From assembly GCA_947498125.1 (NCBI GenBank), contig CANMJH010000001.1:1735679-1799678 (forward strand): a stretch of 64,000 nucleotides of DNA, written 5' to 3'. Source of the DNA: an uncultured Nioella sp. GTDB taxonomy: Bacteria > Pseudomonadota > Alphaproteobacteria > Rhodobacterales > Rhodobacteraceae. The notes below the pieces were generated by a model. The model worked only from the letters and a program-made list of their open reading frames with translations, had not been told where the DNA came from and made no database searches. Positions 1 to 9,416 of the stretch are shown in pieces (the first letter of the stretch is position 1; every line of letters begins with the position of its first letter). Made by a program: the position numbers and the translations under genes.

Positions 1-1163
1 TCGGTTTTGGACGGGCTTTTTCCCATATCCAAAAGGCGTTTGCCCACCATATAGGCGCGCGGATCATTGATGGCATCGACGGCCAATAACGTTTCGCCCT
101 GATAGTACCAATGCGAGACCGCGCCATTTGCGCCCGGTCGGACGACAACATCGTCATAACCGGTATTCAGACCTGCGATCTGAAGTTTTGCATCATATTG
201 ATCTGACCAGAACCAGGGCGATGGGATATAAGATTTGCCCGCGCCCATAATGTTCTCAGCCACGCATTCGGCCTGATCGATGGCGTTTTGAACGCTTTCA
301 AGGCGAATGCGGGTGCCTTTATAGGGGAAAGAGGCGCAATCACCTGCGGCCCAGATAGACGGGTCCGATGTGCGACCCTCGGCATCGGTTTTAATTCCAT
401 TATCGAGGTTCAGGCCAGCAGCCTCGGCCACCCCGGTTGCCGGGGCGATGCCAACGCCCACAATTGCCAGATCAAGCTCGAGAGTCGTGCCGTCGGTTAA
501 GACAGCGCCCGCTACATGAGTGTCACCCACCAGATGGTCCAGCCCGACGCCTTCGCGGATATCAACGCCATGCGAAACATGCAGTCCGCGGATCACGTCC
601 GATGTTTCCGGCGCGGCTACGCGTTGCAAAATACGCTCAGCCATTTCGACCAGCACCACTTTCATGCCGCGCTTGGCACAAACGGCGGCCGCCTCAAGCC
701 CGATATACCCGCCCCCAATGATCAAAACGCGCGCGCCCTCTTGAACGCTCGGTTCGATTGCATCGATGTCAGGCAGGCTGCGCACTGAATGAACACCCTC
801 TAGAGTCCCACCAATGGCCGCCGGCAAAAGCCGAGGGGTCGAGCCTGTGGTCAGCGCAAGTTGATCATAAACCAGCAATCCGCCAGCCAGATTTATGGTC
901 TTTGTTGTAGGGTCAATCGACGTAACAGCCTCGCCCAATCGTAGGTCAATGGCGTTATCTGCATAGAAACTTTCGGGGCGAAAGAACAATCGGTCGCGCG
1001 CCATGTCACCCAGCAGATACGCTTTCGACAGTGGCGGGCGTTGATAGGGGGGCGCTGTTTCTTCGCCGATCAAAGTGATCTTGCCCTCATGTCCAAGCGC
1101 GCGAAGCTTTGCGACCAAAGAAAATCCAGCCTGCCCGGCGCCGATAACAACGGTATGAGACAT
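1..1163 (-). CDS. NAD(P)H-dependent FAD oxidoreductase, ferredoxin/rubredoxin reductase type (3' end outside window)
   Basis: The 387 visible residues start at an ATG (complement of 1161-1163) behind a GGAGG ribosome site. An FAD-binding GAGQAG motif lies at residues 8-13, a PPLSK motif near 43-47, a TGSTPR motif near 106, and the NAD(P)-binding GGGYIG at 150-155. This order is that of the putidaredoxin/rubredoxin reductase family, which passes electrons from NAD(P)H to a small ferredoxin or rubredoxin. The reading frame is open to base 1, so only a short C-terminal part should be missing. No ferredoxin or oxygenase gene is adjacent in the window, so the electron acceptor is unknown. It is divergent from the peroxiredoxin gene with about 80 bp between them. 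Confidence 0.88.
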   Translation of the reverse strand, partial: MSHTVVIGAGQAGFSLVAKLRALGHEGKITLIGEETAPPYQRPPLSKAYLLGDMARDRLFFRPESFYADNAIDLRLGEAVTSIDPTTKTINLAGGLLVYDQLALTTGSTPRLLPAAIGGTLEGVHSVRSLPDIDAIEPSVQEGARVLIIGGGYIGLEAAAVCAKRGMKVVLVEMAERILQRVAAPETSDVIRGLHVSHGVDIREGVGLDHLVGDTHVAGAVLTDGTTLELDLAIVGVGIAPATGVAEAAGLNLDNGIKTDAEGRTSDPSIWAAGDCASFPYKGTRIRLESVQNAIDQAECVAENIMGAGKSYIPSPWFWSDQYDAKLQIAGLNTGYDDVVVRPGANGAVSHWYYQGETLLAVDAINDPRAYMVGKRLLDMGKSPSKT

Positions 1164-1243
1164 TTTCCCTCCAGTCTTGATTGCGCTTTTTCAAAAGCAC
1201 TCTACATCGGAAGAGGTAATGCATTCTTTTGATGAGGGACACA

Positions 1244-1735
1244 ATGCCGATCCAAATTGGTGACCAACTGCCTAACGCAACTTTGATCAGGATGGGCGAC
1301 GAGGGCGCCGAACAGGTTCGGCTTGCCCCCTTGCTGGACGGCCGCAAGGTCGCTCTGTTTGGATTACCCGGGGCTTTCACGGGCACATGTAGTTCGGCCC
1401 ATATGCCGAGCTTTATTCGCACACGTACAGGCTTTGTTGAAAAAGGCGTGGATGAGGTGATTTGCGTGACCGTAAATGACCCATTTGTCCTTCAGGCTTG
1501 GGACGAGGCAACAGGGGCGCGCGCAGGTGGCGTGACCTTGCTGGGCGATCCAATGTCTGAATTTACCAAGGCGATCGGCATGAATTTTACGGCGCCAGTC
1601 GTAGGATTTGTCGAACGGTGCACCCGGTTTTCATCGCTAATCGACAACGGGGTTGTGACCCATCTGAACCTCGAAGAAGGTCCGGGTGTCTGTGAAATGA
1701 CGGCAGGCGAAACGCTGCTCTCTCAAATCACTTGA
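1244..1735 (+). CDS. Peroxiredoxin, Prx5/AhpE-like
   Basis: A 163-residue cytosolic thiol peroxidase that would reduce hydrogen peroxide and alkyl hydroperoxides. The peroxidatic cysteine is C49 in the Prx5 motif PGAFTGTC (residues 42-49). Other cysteines are C74, C126 and C150, one of which may act as the resolving thiol. The ATG at 1244 is preferred over in-frame ATGs at 1229 and 1232 because a GAGGG ribosome site precedes it and the product then starts with the family-typical MPIQIGDQLP. No fused glutaredoxin domain is present. A strong hairpin follows the stop codon. Confidence 0.9.
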   Translation: MPIQIGDQLPNATLIRMGDEGAEQVRLAPLLDGRKVALFGLPGAFTGTCSSAHMPSFIRTRTGFVEKGVDEVICVTVNDPFVLQAWDEATGARAGGVTLLGDPMSEFTKAIGMNFTAPVVGFVERCTRFSSLIDNGVVTHLNLEEGPGVCEMTAGETLLSQIT

Positions 1736-1741
1736 TTAACG

Positions 1742-1766
1742 GCCGCGCCCCTGTCCGGGGCGCGGC
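1742..1766. terminator. GC-rich hairpin between convergent genes
   Basis: A perfect 10-bp inverted repeat (GCCGCGCCCC / GGGGCGCGGC) encloses a 5-nt loop, 6 bp after the peroxiredoxin stop and just before the convergent mscS stop. No long T-run follows on either strand, so efficiency is uncertain. Its position fits a shared bidirectional terminator. Confidence 0.6.
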
Positions 1767-1772
1767 ACGTAA

Positions 1773-2564
1773 TTACGCGTCGATGGTGATCTGAGTCTGC
1801 GTTGGAAAAGGAATGTCGATGTTATTTTCATCGAACGCTTCTTTCACGGCGCGGGTCATGCCAAATTTCAGATCCCAATAATCTGCTGCATCGCACCAAA
1901 GGCGCAGTGTGAAATCAACCGAGCTATCGCCCAAATTAGTGACTTTCACGAAAGGCTCTGGGTCAGAATGAATCCGGGCATCGGCAGCCACACAGGCCCT
2001 TAGAACCTCTTCGGCTTTTTTCAGATCGCTGTCATAGGACACGCCAAAAACCAAGTCGCAACGGCGGGTTTCGTAATGCGAGTAGTTGGTTATAGCCGAG
2101 GAGAAGATATCGCCATTGGGCACGATGATCTTGACTTTGTCGGGCGTCGTAAGACCTGTCGTGAACAGCGTAATCTCATCAACTGTACCGCTATTGCCGG
2201 CCGCGCTAATATAGTCGCCGACTTTAAACGGACGCAAAGCGACCAACAAAACACCAGCCGCAAGGTTCGCCAATGAGCCTTGCAATGCCAGACCAATGGC
2301 CAAACCTGCAGCACCCACAATCGCAGCGAGCGATGTGGTCTGAATCCCAAAACGACCCAAGATAAAGATGACAGCAAGGGCCAGAATGGCATAGCGCGCC
2401 ACGCTGCCCAAAAAGCTGAACAACGTAACGTCCAGCTCTTCATTTTTGGCGGCAATGGCCACAAGGCGATTTTTGACAAAGCTGCTGAGCCACAACGCGC
2501 CAACTATGATGGCAAGCGCCACGCCGACATTGACCAACAGATCGAGCCAGATATTCCCGGTCAT
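1773..2564 (-). CDS. mscS: Small-conductance mechanosensitive channel, MscS family
   Basis: A 263-residue inner-membrane protein that would open under membrane tension to release solutes on osmotic downshock. Three transmembrane segments are visible at about residues 6-28, 56-72 and 76-106. The third is the Ala/Gly-rich pore helix typical of MscS (GAAGLAIGLALQGSLAN), followed by the conserved beta domain (VGDYISAAGNSGTVDEI). The length matches minimal MscS proteins. A GGAGAGG ribosome site precedes the ATG. It is transcribed towards the peroxiredoxin gene. Confidence 0.92.
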   Translation of the reverse strand: MTGNIWLDLLVNVGVALAIIVGALWLSSFVKNRLVAIAAKNEELDVTLFSFLGSVARYAILALAVIFILGRFGIQTTSLAAIVGAAGLAIGLALQGSLANLAAGVLLVALRPFKVGDYISAAGNSGTVDEITLFTTGLTTPDKVKIIVPNGDIFSSAITNYSHYETRRCDLVFGVSYDSDLKKAEEVLRACVAADARIHSDPEPFVKVTNLGDSSVDFTLRLWCDAADYWDLKFGMTRAVKEAFDENNIDIPFPTQTQITIDA

Positions 2565-2743
2565 GAGACCTCTCCTTGAAAGTAATCCTATTTGGTTTGC
2601 GAATTACGTTGGACAGGCGCGTAGCTGCAAGGCTTCTCTCACGGAAGGCACGAGAATCTTAAGTTTTGCGCATTCCTAAGCCTATTCCGCGCTCAAGACG
2701 CCCTAAAACCGGACATCGCCACGTAAATGACCACGGAAGCAAC

Positions 2744-3022
2744 TTAACCGGCCAAGGCGTCCATGCGTGTCGCTAATTTGACGTCCAGCGCGGTTAGATC
2801 TTGTGAGTCATGCGTCGTTAGCGTGACGTCAACGGTGCGATAGACGTTGCTCCAATCTGGGTGATGGTTCAATTTTTCCGCAGCAAATGCAGCCTTTGTC
2901 ATCCAACCAAAGGCTTCAACAAAATTCTTGAACTGAAAGCGTTTGGAAATGGCGGTTGTGTCATCGCTTAGCACCCAACCGGCACGAAGCAGCGGGGCGA
3001 GGTCTTCTTCACTTACGCTCAT
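2744..3022 (-). CDS. phhB: 4a-hydroxytetrahydrobiopterin dehydratase (pterin-4a-carbinolamine dehydratase)
   Basis: A 92-residue enzyme that dehydrates the 4a-hydroxypterin formed by aromatic amino acid hydroxylases. The diagnostic signature with H53, H54, P55, W57, Y61 and H71 is intact ([11 protein letters not shown] then TLTTHD). The ATG at 3022 overlaps the stop of the upstream acyltransferase gene (TCAT on the plus strand), which points to translational coupling and excludes the longer open frame. No phenylalanine hydroxylase gene is in the window, so the protein may serve another role such as molybdopterin or general pterin salvage. Confidence 0.9.
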   Translation of the reverse strand: MSVSEEDLAPLLRAGWVLSDDTTAISKRFQFKNFVEAFGWMTKAAFAAEKLNHHPDWSNVYRTVDVTLTTHDSQDLTALDVKLATRMDALAG

Positions 3023-4209
3023 TCCTGTTCCTCCACATTTGCTTTCTTGAACGGACCATAAGAGGTCAGCACCTCGATATCTTCTTCGATTGCGCCGCGT
3101 TCCGCGTCCAAGTAAGCGCTGATTGCATCGCGAAAACCGGGATCGGCGACCCAATGCAACGAATGCGTGGCCACGGGTAAGTATCCGCGCGCCAGTTTGT
3201 GATCACCTTGCGCGCCGGCCTCGACCCGTTTCAAGCCGCGCGCGATGGCGGCATCAATGGCTTGATAATAGCACAGTTCGAAGTGCAGGCAGGGGTGATG
3301 TTCGGCGCAGCCCCAATAGCGGCCAAACATAACCTCACGGCCAATGAAGTTAAGCGCACCTGCCACGGCCTGCCCGTCGCGCATGGCAAGAACCAAGAGC
3401 ACATCATCGCGCATGTCAGCTTGCACGAGGTCAAAGAAGTGGCGCGTGAGGTAAGGCTGCCCCCATTTGCGCGCGCCGGTATCTTGGTAAAACTGCCAAA
3501 ACGCATCCCAGTGATGCGGCTCAAGATCATCCCCGGTCAGCGCCACAATTTCTCCGCCAAAGGATTGCGCTTGCCGACGTTCCTTGCGGATATTTTTCCG
3601 CTTGCGAGAGGAAAGCGAGGCAAGGAACGCGTCAAAATCATTATAGGCGTTATTCACCCAATGATATTGCTGCGACAGGCGGTGCATCAGGCCCATTTTT
3701 TCGCCGTCTCTGGCCTCATCTTCCGTACAAAACGTGACATGGAGCGACGACACACCATTATTTTCGGCAAGCTGTACGGCGCCTTGGATTAGGGCGGATT
3801 GGCCGACATGCTCCCACCCCGGCCTCGTCAAAAAACGGCGGCCTGTGGCTGGCGTAAAGGGAACAGCGATTTGCAGCTTGGGGTAGTAGCGACCACCGGC
3901 ATTTTCATAGGCATGGGCCCAGTTGTGATCGAAGATATATTCGCCTTGGCTGTGGGACTTGCCGAAAAGGGGCGCAACGGCGATCGGAACACCATTTGCG
4001 CGCGCCAATAAATAGCGCGGCTGCCATCCGGTGCCGTTGCCGACGGATCCACTTTCTTCCAGAGCACTTAGAAACCGATAGGTCGTAAACGGATCTAGAG
4101 GCGCGCCGCCATCCTGGGCTTCCGGGCAGGCACAGGCATCCCAATCCTCTGCCGAAATATCGGCCAGATGCGTATGGGCCGTGATCTCAATTTGGGTGTC
4201 ACCATCCAT
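3019..4209 (-). CDS. FemAB/GNAT-like peptidoglycan-related acyltransferase (DUF482 family)
   Basis: A 396-residue protein resembling the PF04339 'peptidogalycan biosynthesis/recognition' family, which has a GNAT-type fold related to FemAB aminoacyltransferases. Typical segments are the central basic patch [13 protein letters not shown] (about 203-215), the [12 protein letters not shown] region, and the C-terminal [14 protein letters not shown] and [12 protein letters not shown] motifs. No signal peptide is seen. The substrate is not known for the family. The gene sits in a leftward run between a small membrane protein and the pterin dehydratase. Confidence 0.8.
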   Translation of the reverse strand: MDGDTQIEITAHTHLADISAEDWDACACPEAQDGGAPLDPFTTYRFLSALEESGSVGNGTGWQPRYLLARANGVPIAVAPLFGKSHSQGEYIFDHNWAHAYENAGGRYYPKLQIAVPFTPATGRRFLTRPGWEHVGQSALIQGAVQLAENNGVSSLHVTFCTEDEARDGEKMGLMHRLSQQYHWVNNAYNDFDAFLASLSSRKRKNIRKERRQAQSFGGEIVALTGDDLEPHHWDAFWQFYQDTGARKWGQPYLTRHFFDLVQADMRDDVLLVLAMRDGQAVAGALNFIGREVMFGRYWGCAEHHPCLHFELCYYQAIDAAIARGLKRVEAGAQGDHKLARGYLPVATHSLHWVADPGFRDAISAYLDAERGAIEEDIEVLTSYGPFKKANVEEQE

Positions 4210-4260
4210 CGGAGCGCCTTTGCTTGCCTATGGTCCAAGATGGGGCAATGCGCGGCAAGT

Positions 4261-4596
4261 TCAATCGGTTTCCGGCGCGGAAAGGCGTGCCAACAGAATG
4301 CTAAGGGCCATTGTGATCAATAATGCGCCGCCAGCGGCATAAAGGCGGGCAGAGCCACCATCTTCGGCAATTGAAAGTACCAGCACCACCAAAGCGATCG
4401 CTTCCAAAATGGCAGCGGTCAAAGCGGATGTTAGCGCAGTAATCACCCCGGCAAACACCAAAGCCGGGATCACCAGAATTAGCGCACTATCAGAAGTGCC
4501 GCTAATGATGTTGCGAATATCCGACACCATGGCCATCAAAAGCAGCGCCGTAGCGATTAGGCCAATCAGGCTATGCCCCGTTTTCAGCCCATTCAT
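4261..4596 (-). CDS. Small integral membrane protein of unknown function
   Basis: A 111-residue hydrophobic protein with three or four predicted transmembrane segments (about residues 8-24, 38-55, 62-78 and 86-104). No enzyme motif is recognised. The start codon overlaps the stop of the glycerophosphodiesterase gene by 4 bp (4593-4596), so the two are probably translated together. A role beside the diesterase or in the envelope is only inferred from position. Confidence 0.7.
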   Translation of the reverse strand: MNGLKTGHSLIGLIATALLLMAMVSDIRNIISGTSDSALILVIPALVFAGVITALTSALTAAILEAIALVVLVLSIAEDGGSARLYAAGGALLITMALSILLARLSAPETD

Positions 4597-5345
4597 GCGA
4601 AATAGCCTTCAAACGTAATGTTGTCAGCAACCCGGCGCGCGGCGGCCTCTTGCTCAACACTTCGGACTGTCCAACACAGCACAGGAACGCCGCGATCTTT
4701 CAGCATGGCAACCGCAGGATCATCAAGATCCTTTCTGTCATGGCTGATAAATGCGGCACCAACCGTGTCGAAGTCACGGACTTCTCTAAGGTGGTTTAGT
4801 CGTGCAGGCCCAAGGGGTTTCCAACCGTCTTCATCGTATGATCCTGTGACCAACCCCCGCGTAACCTTTGGCGCATGTTCCCCAAAGGTTTGAACAGAAT
4901 GTGGATTGAAACTCATCACTGCAACAGGGCCGCTATAGCGTGCCAAAAGCGCCGCGATCCCTGCTTCGACGCGGCCATCGACCGGCCCCATCACACGGGA
5001 TTGGTCTTTAACCTCGATCAGCAAAGGAACCTGCCCCGCAACCAAATCCAATAACTGCGCTAAGCGAGGGATTTTCTCGTCAGACCCCAAAACCTTCAGG
5101 GCCGCCAACTCGGATACTGAGCGATCTTTGACCGCTCCTTCGTCTTCGGTGAGGCGCTGAAGCTCAAAATCGTGAAACACCATCGGCGTGCCATCGGCCG
5201 CGCCTTGGACGTCAACCTCGATCCCATAGCCACGCTCAACTGCGGCGCGCGCCGCCCCAAGCGTGTTTTCAGGGAGGCCCGCCGTTTTGTCATGCAGCGC
5301 GCGATGGGCCAAAGGTATGGTCAGGAAATCGGGGTGCAGGGTCAT
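4593..5345 (-). CDS. Glycerophosphodiester phosphodiesterase
   Basis: A 250-residue GDPD-family enzyme that would hydrolyse deacylated phospholipids to glycerol-3-phosphate and an alcohol. It carries the HR motif near the N-terminus (LAHRALHD, then PENT), the metal-binding E-x-D pair (GIEVDVQG) and the following histidine (MVFHDF). The C-terminal WTVRS motif is also family-typical. The ATG at 5345 (MTLHPDFLTIPLAHR) is chosen over an in-frame ATG at 5381 that would lie 6 bp after the HlyD stop. No signal peptide is seen, so it is probably cytosolic. It lies 42 bp downstream of the exporter pair. Confidence 0.88.
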   Translation of the reverse strand: MTLHPDFLTIPLAHRALHDKTAGLPENTLGAARAAVERGYGIEVDVQGAADGTPMVFHDFELQRLTEDEGAVKDRSVSELAALKVLGSDEKIPRLAQLLDLVAGQVPLLIEVKDQSRVMGPVDGRVEAGIAALLARYSGPVAVMSFNPHSVQTFGEHAPKVTRGLVTGSYDEDGWKPLGPARLNHLREVRDFDTVGAAFISHDRKDLDDPAVAMLKDRGVPVLCWTVRSVEQEAAARRVADNITFEGYFA

Positions 5346-5387
5346 AGAATACTTCACTTGCCTAAAGTGTAAGATGGCCAATCCAGT

Positions 5388-6695
5388 TCAGCTTTCGCGG
5401 AACGCCCGATTGAAATAATCAGTCAAAGGACGCAAGAGGTAAGCCAAAGGCGTACGGTCTGCGGTGCGGATATACGCCTCAACTGGCATTCCGGGCAGCA
5501 ATGTCAGCCCTTCAAGCCGGTCAATCTCGCCGTCATTCAACACGATTTCAGCCTCGTAAAAACTTGCCCCCGACGTGTCGTCAAAAAACGCATCTGCAGA
5601 GACCTGCGCGATCCGGCCATAGAGTTCGGGCGTGGTGCGAGTATCAAAGACTGGGAACCGCAAAACGACATCCTGACCCACGTAAACCTCGTCAATATTA
5701 GTCGGCGCGATGCGCGAGGATATGACCAGCGGGCGGTCTTGGGGGACAAGGTAAAGCACTGGCTGAGCGGCCTGAACGACCGAGCGTGCGCCAAAAACCT
5801 GGAGCCCGTAGACAACGCCGCTTACGGGCGCGCGCATCTCCATCTCGGTCAACTGGCGTGTTAGGGCCCGTTGGCGCTCGGCCAGTTCGTCTTCTTGCAC
5901 CCGAACCTCCCGCAATTCAGCAATCGCCTCTTCGCGGCGTTCCGTTTGAATTTGCAAGATGGCCAAATCGATTTCTGTCATGCGGCCCTCAGCCTCGGCA
6001 AGGCTGGCTTCCAATTCGCCAATCGACCCCAAAAGCCGCGCATTTTCGCGTTGCAGACTTGTCGCGCGGGATTGTTCCAACAGGCCGCGATTGACCAGAT
6101 CAATTGTGTTTTCCATCTCAAGCGCCAGCAAATCACGTTGTTCAGCCATTGCGTCACGCTGCGCGATTATTCCGCGCACCTGACTTTCGATTTGTTGCGT
6201 GCGACGGCCCAGCTGCTCCGCCTCTTGCGCAAGGGTCTCGGCCCTCGCACTGAAAAGGTTTTCCTGACCCAAAAGAATTTCGGCAAATTCCGGGCTGGCC
6301 TCAGCCGCCTGCAATAGCGGTTCAGGAAAAGTCACAACATCCAACCCATCGCGTTCGGCCTCTAGCCGTGCGCGCCGGGTGCGCCATTCATTCAATTGCG
6401 CTGTCACCACAGATAAATTCGATTGGATGATCGAGCCATCAAGACGGATCAGCACATCACCCTCGCCAACAAGCTGCCCCTCATCAACCTCAAGCGCCGC
6501 AACAACACCGCCTTCGGGATGTTGTACAGCTTGGCGGTTTTGGTCGACTTCGATCTGGCCTGATGCGATGACTGCACCGGCGATATTGGAGAATGTGGCC
6601 CAAGCGCCGAAGCCCCCGACCAAGACCAAAAGCGCCAAAAACCCAAGGACCATTGGGCGGCGAACAGACCACGCATTTTCAGAGGGCTGGGTCAT
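5388..6695 (-). CDS. Type I secretion periplasmic adaptor, HlyD/PrtE family
   Basis: A 435-residue membrane fusion protein. It has one N-terminal transmembrane segment (about 14-35), a lipoyl-like half (GQIEVDQNRQAVQHPEGG), a long coiled coil (about 120-290, rich in Glu, Gln and Leu), a second lipoyl half (MRAPVSGVVYGL) and a beta-barrel C-terminus (LLPGMPVEAYI). It would link the ABC exporter to an outer-membrane TolC-like channel. The start overlaps the ABC gene by 4 bp. No outer-membrane partner or RTX substrate gene is adjacent, so both must be encoded elsewhere. Confidence 0.92.
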   Translation of the reverse strand: MTQPSENAWSVRRPMVLGFLALLVLVGGFGAWATFSNIAGAVIASGQIEVDQNRQAVQHPEGGVVAALEVDEGQLVGEGDVLIRLDGSIIQSNLSVVTAQLNEWRTRRARLEAERDGLDVVTFPEPLLQAAEASPEFAEILLGQENLFSARAETLAQEAEQLGRRTQQIESQVRGIIAQRDAMAEQRDLLALEMENTIDLVNRGLLEQSRATSLQRENARLLGSIGELEASLAEAEGRMTEIDLAILQIQTERREEAIAELREVRVQEDELAERQRALTRQLTEMEMRAPVSGVVYGLQVFGARSVVQAAQPVLYLVPQDRPLVISSRIAPTNIDEVYVGQDVVLRFPVFDTRTTPELYGRIAQVSADAFFDDTSGASFYEAEIVLNDGEIDRLEGLTLLPGMPVEAYIRTADRTPLAYLLRPLTDYFNRAFRES

Positions 6696-8440
6696 GTCAC
6701 GCCCCCTTGCGCTTTGGTGCTCTGCGTGGACGCCGCAACATCCTCGTGGTTTTGCAGCACTTTCTTCAACACCTCATCGCGCGGGCCAAAGGCGCGTTGC
6801 AAGCCGTTATCCAGCACCAAGATCATATCGCATTCCTTAATCGCGGCAGGCCGGTGCGCCATAATCAAGACCGAGCGGCCTTCAGCCTTCATTGCACGAA
6901 TGGCCTGATTCAGCGCCTCACTTCCCTCATTGTCGAGATTGGAATTGGGCTCATCCAGGACAAGGATTACTGGATCGCCATAAAGCGCGCGCGCTAAACC
7001 AACGCGCTGGATTTGTCCGCCAGACAGCTTAGCCCCTTCAGGTGCCATGACCGTGTCATAGCCATCGACTTGCGCACGGATCATAGTATCGGCAGCGGCC
7101 TTTTGTGCTGCATTTACCACCTTCGAGGCATCTGGGTTTTCTTCCAATCGGGCGATGTTTTCCGCCAATGTCCCATCAAAAAGGGTGACCTGCTGCGGAA
7201 GGTACCCAATGAGGCCACCCAGAACGTCAGGATCGTATTGATCCAAGGTGGCTCCATCCAAACGGATCTGGCCACCCGCCGGCTGCCAAACGCCGGTGAG
7301 CGCTTTTGCAAGCGTGGATTTGCCAGAGCCAGATGAGCCGATCACACCGACTGCCTGGCCCGGCATCATCTTAAAGGACACCATCCGAAGGGTCGCCTGA
7401 TTATGACCGGGCGGAACGACGGAAAGCTGGTTCACCACTAACAGAGCTTTGGGTCGAGGCAGTTCCATCCGCGTTGGCTCGGGCCGGACTTCGGATAGCA
7501 AGACCTGTAATCGCCGCCACCCCAGACGCGCACGCGCGATCGACTGCCATTGTCCGATAGCCATCTCTATCGGCGCAAGCGCCCGTCCCAGCAGGATAGA
7601 CCCAGCAATCATAGCTCCGGCGGTCAGTTCGCCTTGCAAGACGATATACGCGCCAAGGCCCAACATTGCCGATTGCAGGAAAAGCCGCAGCGTTTTGGTC
7701 AATGTGGTGAAACCACCAACGCGGTCAGTGGCAAAGATGTTGCGCCCTAAAGCGACGCCGCGCAGCTTGCGCCAGCGCGCCAGCGCCGTGCCCTGCATAC
7801 CTAAGCTGCGCACCAATTCTGATTCAGATTGCAACCGAGTGGCCAACCTGTCGGCTTGCATCGAGGCACCGGTTGCTTCCATCAACGGGCGACTGGATTT
7901 GGCTTGGTTAAGTAAGGTGATGATCACAAGGATCGCTCCACCCCCAAGGGCCAACCAACCCAGCCAAGGGTGGAATATGAAAATCGCAAAGATGAAAAAC
8001 GGCGTCCAAGGAAGGTCAAACACTGCCAAAAAGACCGGGGAGGATAACAGTTTCTGAATAGATTCGAGATCGGAAAGACCTGTTTGTGCCCCGCCCCGGC
8101 GCGCGGCCAATGCCAGTGCAGCCCGAAACACCCGATCATCCAGCCCATCTTGAAAACGCGCCCCAATTCGAGCAGCAACCCGGCCGCGCACATAGTCTAG
8201 GATGCCCATCATCAAAAACAGGAACGTGACGAGAAGTGAGAGCGCGAGCAGTGTTTCTTCGGATCCGCTGCCCAAAACTCGGTCATAGACCTGCAACATG
8301 AACAAGGGACCGGTCAACATCAGCAGATTGGTGAACATGCTGAACAGGAAGACGGACCATAAAAGCCCTGAATTACTGGCGCGCGCGTCTCTCAACTCGG
8401 TCGAGGGGCCCATCTGCGCCGATTGCTGCTGTCTTGCCAT
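6692..8440 (-). CDS. Type I secretion ABC permease/ATPase, PrtD family
   Basis: A 582-residue half-transporter. The membrane domain spans about residues 25-300, followed by the nucleotide-binding domain with Walker A GSSGSGKST (368-376), signature LSGGQ (about 475) and Walker B VILVLDEPN (about 497). The N-terminus lacks a C39 peptidase domain, so substrates are probably RTX-type proteins with uncleaved C-terminal signals, as in PrtD/LipB systems. It is the first gene of a leftward run that continues into hlyD, the diesterase and the FemAB-like gene. Confidence 0.92.
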   Translation of the reverse strand: MARQQQSAQMGPSTELRDARASNSGLLWSVFLFSMFTNLLMLTGPLFMLQVYDRVLGSGSEETLLALSLLVTFLFLMMGILDYVRGRVAARIGARFQDGLDDRVFRAALALAARRGGAQTGLSDLESIQKLLSSPVFLAVFDLPWTPFFIFAIFIFHPWLGWLALGGGAILVIITLLNQAKSSRPLMEATGASMQADRLATRLQSESELVRSLGMQGTALARWRKLRGVALGRNIFATDRVGGFTTLTKTLRLFLQSAMLGLGAYIVLQGELTAGAMIAGSILLGRALAPIEMAIGQWQSIARARLGWRRLQVLLSEVRPEPTRMELPRPKALLVVNQLSVVPPGHNQATLRMVSFKMMPGQAVGVIGSSGSGKSTLAKALTGVWQPAGGQIRLDGATLDQYDPDVLGGLIGYLPQQVTLFDGTLAENIARLEENPDASKVVNAAQKAAADTMIRAQVDGYDTVMAPEGAKLSGGQIQRVGLARALYGDPVILVLDEPNSNLDNEGSEALNQAIRAMKAEGRSVLIMAHRPAAIKECDMILVLDNGLQRAFGPRDEVLKKVLQNHEDVAASTQSTKAQGGVT

Positions 8441-8642
8441 GCTTGCCTGCCGACCTTTGCCTATTCTTCGAGCTTTTTTAACGCCTTGTTGACAGCCCTG
8501 CCACAGTCTCTACCAAAAGACGACGTATTAAGTCGCTAGGGCTGGTACGCTGCCTTGAAATCCGTTCTTAGCCCCACAACTTCTGTAGCTGGATGTCTAC
8601 AGATCTAAACTTACGAAACACTTGACGAGAATTCTATTGCCC

Positions 8643-9416
8643 ATGCCCGCTGCCATTTATCTTCTTCGCGCTGCTGTTGCTGCATTGTCGCTGGGCATTC
8701 TGGCCTCATGCGGCCCAGCCCGCCTACCAGCCGAAGGCGAAATCAATGATCCGACCGAGCCAACGAACCGTGCAATTCATCAGTTCAATGTTGGCGTAGA
8801 CCGCGCGATTGTGCGCCCGGTATCAACGGCCTATGGAACGGTTGTTCCAGAACCAGCCCGCGAAAGCCTCAGCAATTTTGCAGGTAACCTCGATCAACCG
8901 TTGCATGTTGTAAATGACATCCTGCAATTCCGTTTCGATGACGCCGCGCAAAACACTTTCCGCTTCTTAGTCAACACCACCTTTGGGTTGGGCGGCTTTT
9001 TTGATCCGGCCACGGATATGGGCCTTTATGCCGAAGACACTGACTTTGGCGAAACGCTGCATGTGTGGGGCGTAAGCGAAGGCGCCTATATGGTGCTACC
9101 GCTACTTGGCCCGTCGACCAGCCGTGACACAGCCGGGTTTGTTGTTGACCGGGTGATGAACCCCACGCGGCTTCTGGGCGAGGTCGAGCAAGATTATGCC
9201 ACTGGCGTTGCCGTGGCTGATTTGGCCAACACGCGCTATCAATTCCGCGATACGATTGACGGGCTGCTTTACGACAGCATCGACGGCTACGCCCAATCGC
9301 GCCTGCTCTATTTACAAAATCGCCGCTTTGAATTGCGCGGAAACCAACCGCTAGATTTTGCGGACCCTTATGAAGACTCCTATATTGATCCCTATGAAGA
9401 CCCTTATGCCAACTAA
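8643..9416 (+). CDS. mlaA: MlaA/VacJ outer-membrane lipoprotein
   Basis: A 257-residue lipoprotein with a signal peptide and lipobox LASC (lipidated C23). It has the MlaA core: NDPTEPTNRAIHQFN, the amphipathic NTTFGLGGFFDPAT region and the VLPLLGPSTSRD motif. MlaA removes mislocalised phospholipid from the outer leaflet and passes it to MlaC. A TTG at 8622 could add seven residues; neither start has a strong ribosome site. The C-terminus is a repetitive acidic-aromatic tail built on DPYED units. The coding sequence for this tail overlaps the start region of the next gene in another frame. Confidence 0.88.
   Translation: MPAAIYLLRAAVAALSLGILASCGPARLPAEGEINDPTEPTNRAIHQFNVGVDRAIVRPVSTAYGTVVPEPARESLSNFAGNLDQPLHVVNDILQFRFDDAAQNTFRFLVNTTFGLGGFFDPATDMGLYAEDTDFGETLHVWGVSEGAYMVLPLLGPSTSRDTAGFVVDRVMNPTRLLGEVEQDYATGVAVADLANTRYQFRDTIDGLLYDSIDGYAQSRLLYLQNRRFELRGNQPLDFADPYEDSYIDPYEDPYAN

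Noticed and set aside
5002..5318. Short frames opposite or within the glycerophosphodiesterase gene
   Set aside because: All lie inside a well-supported coding region without ribosome sites or known motifs.
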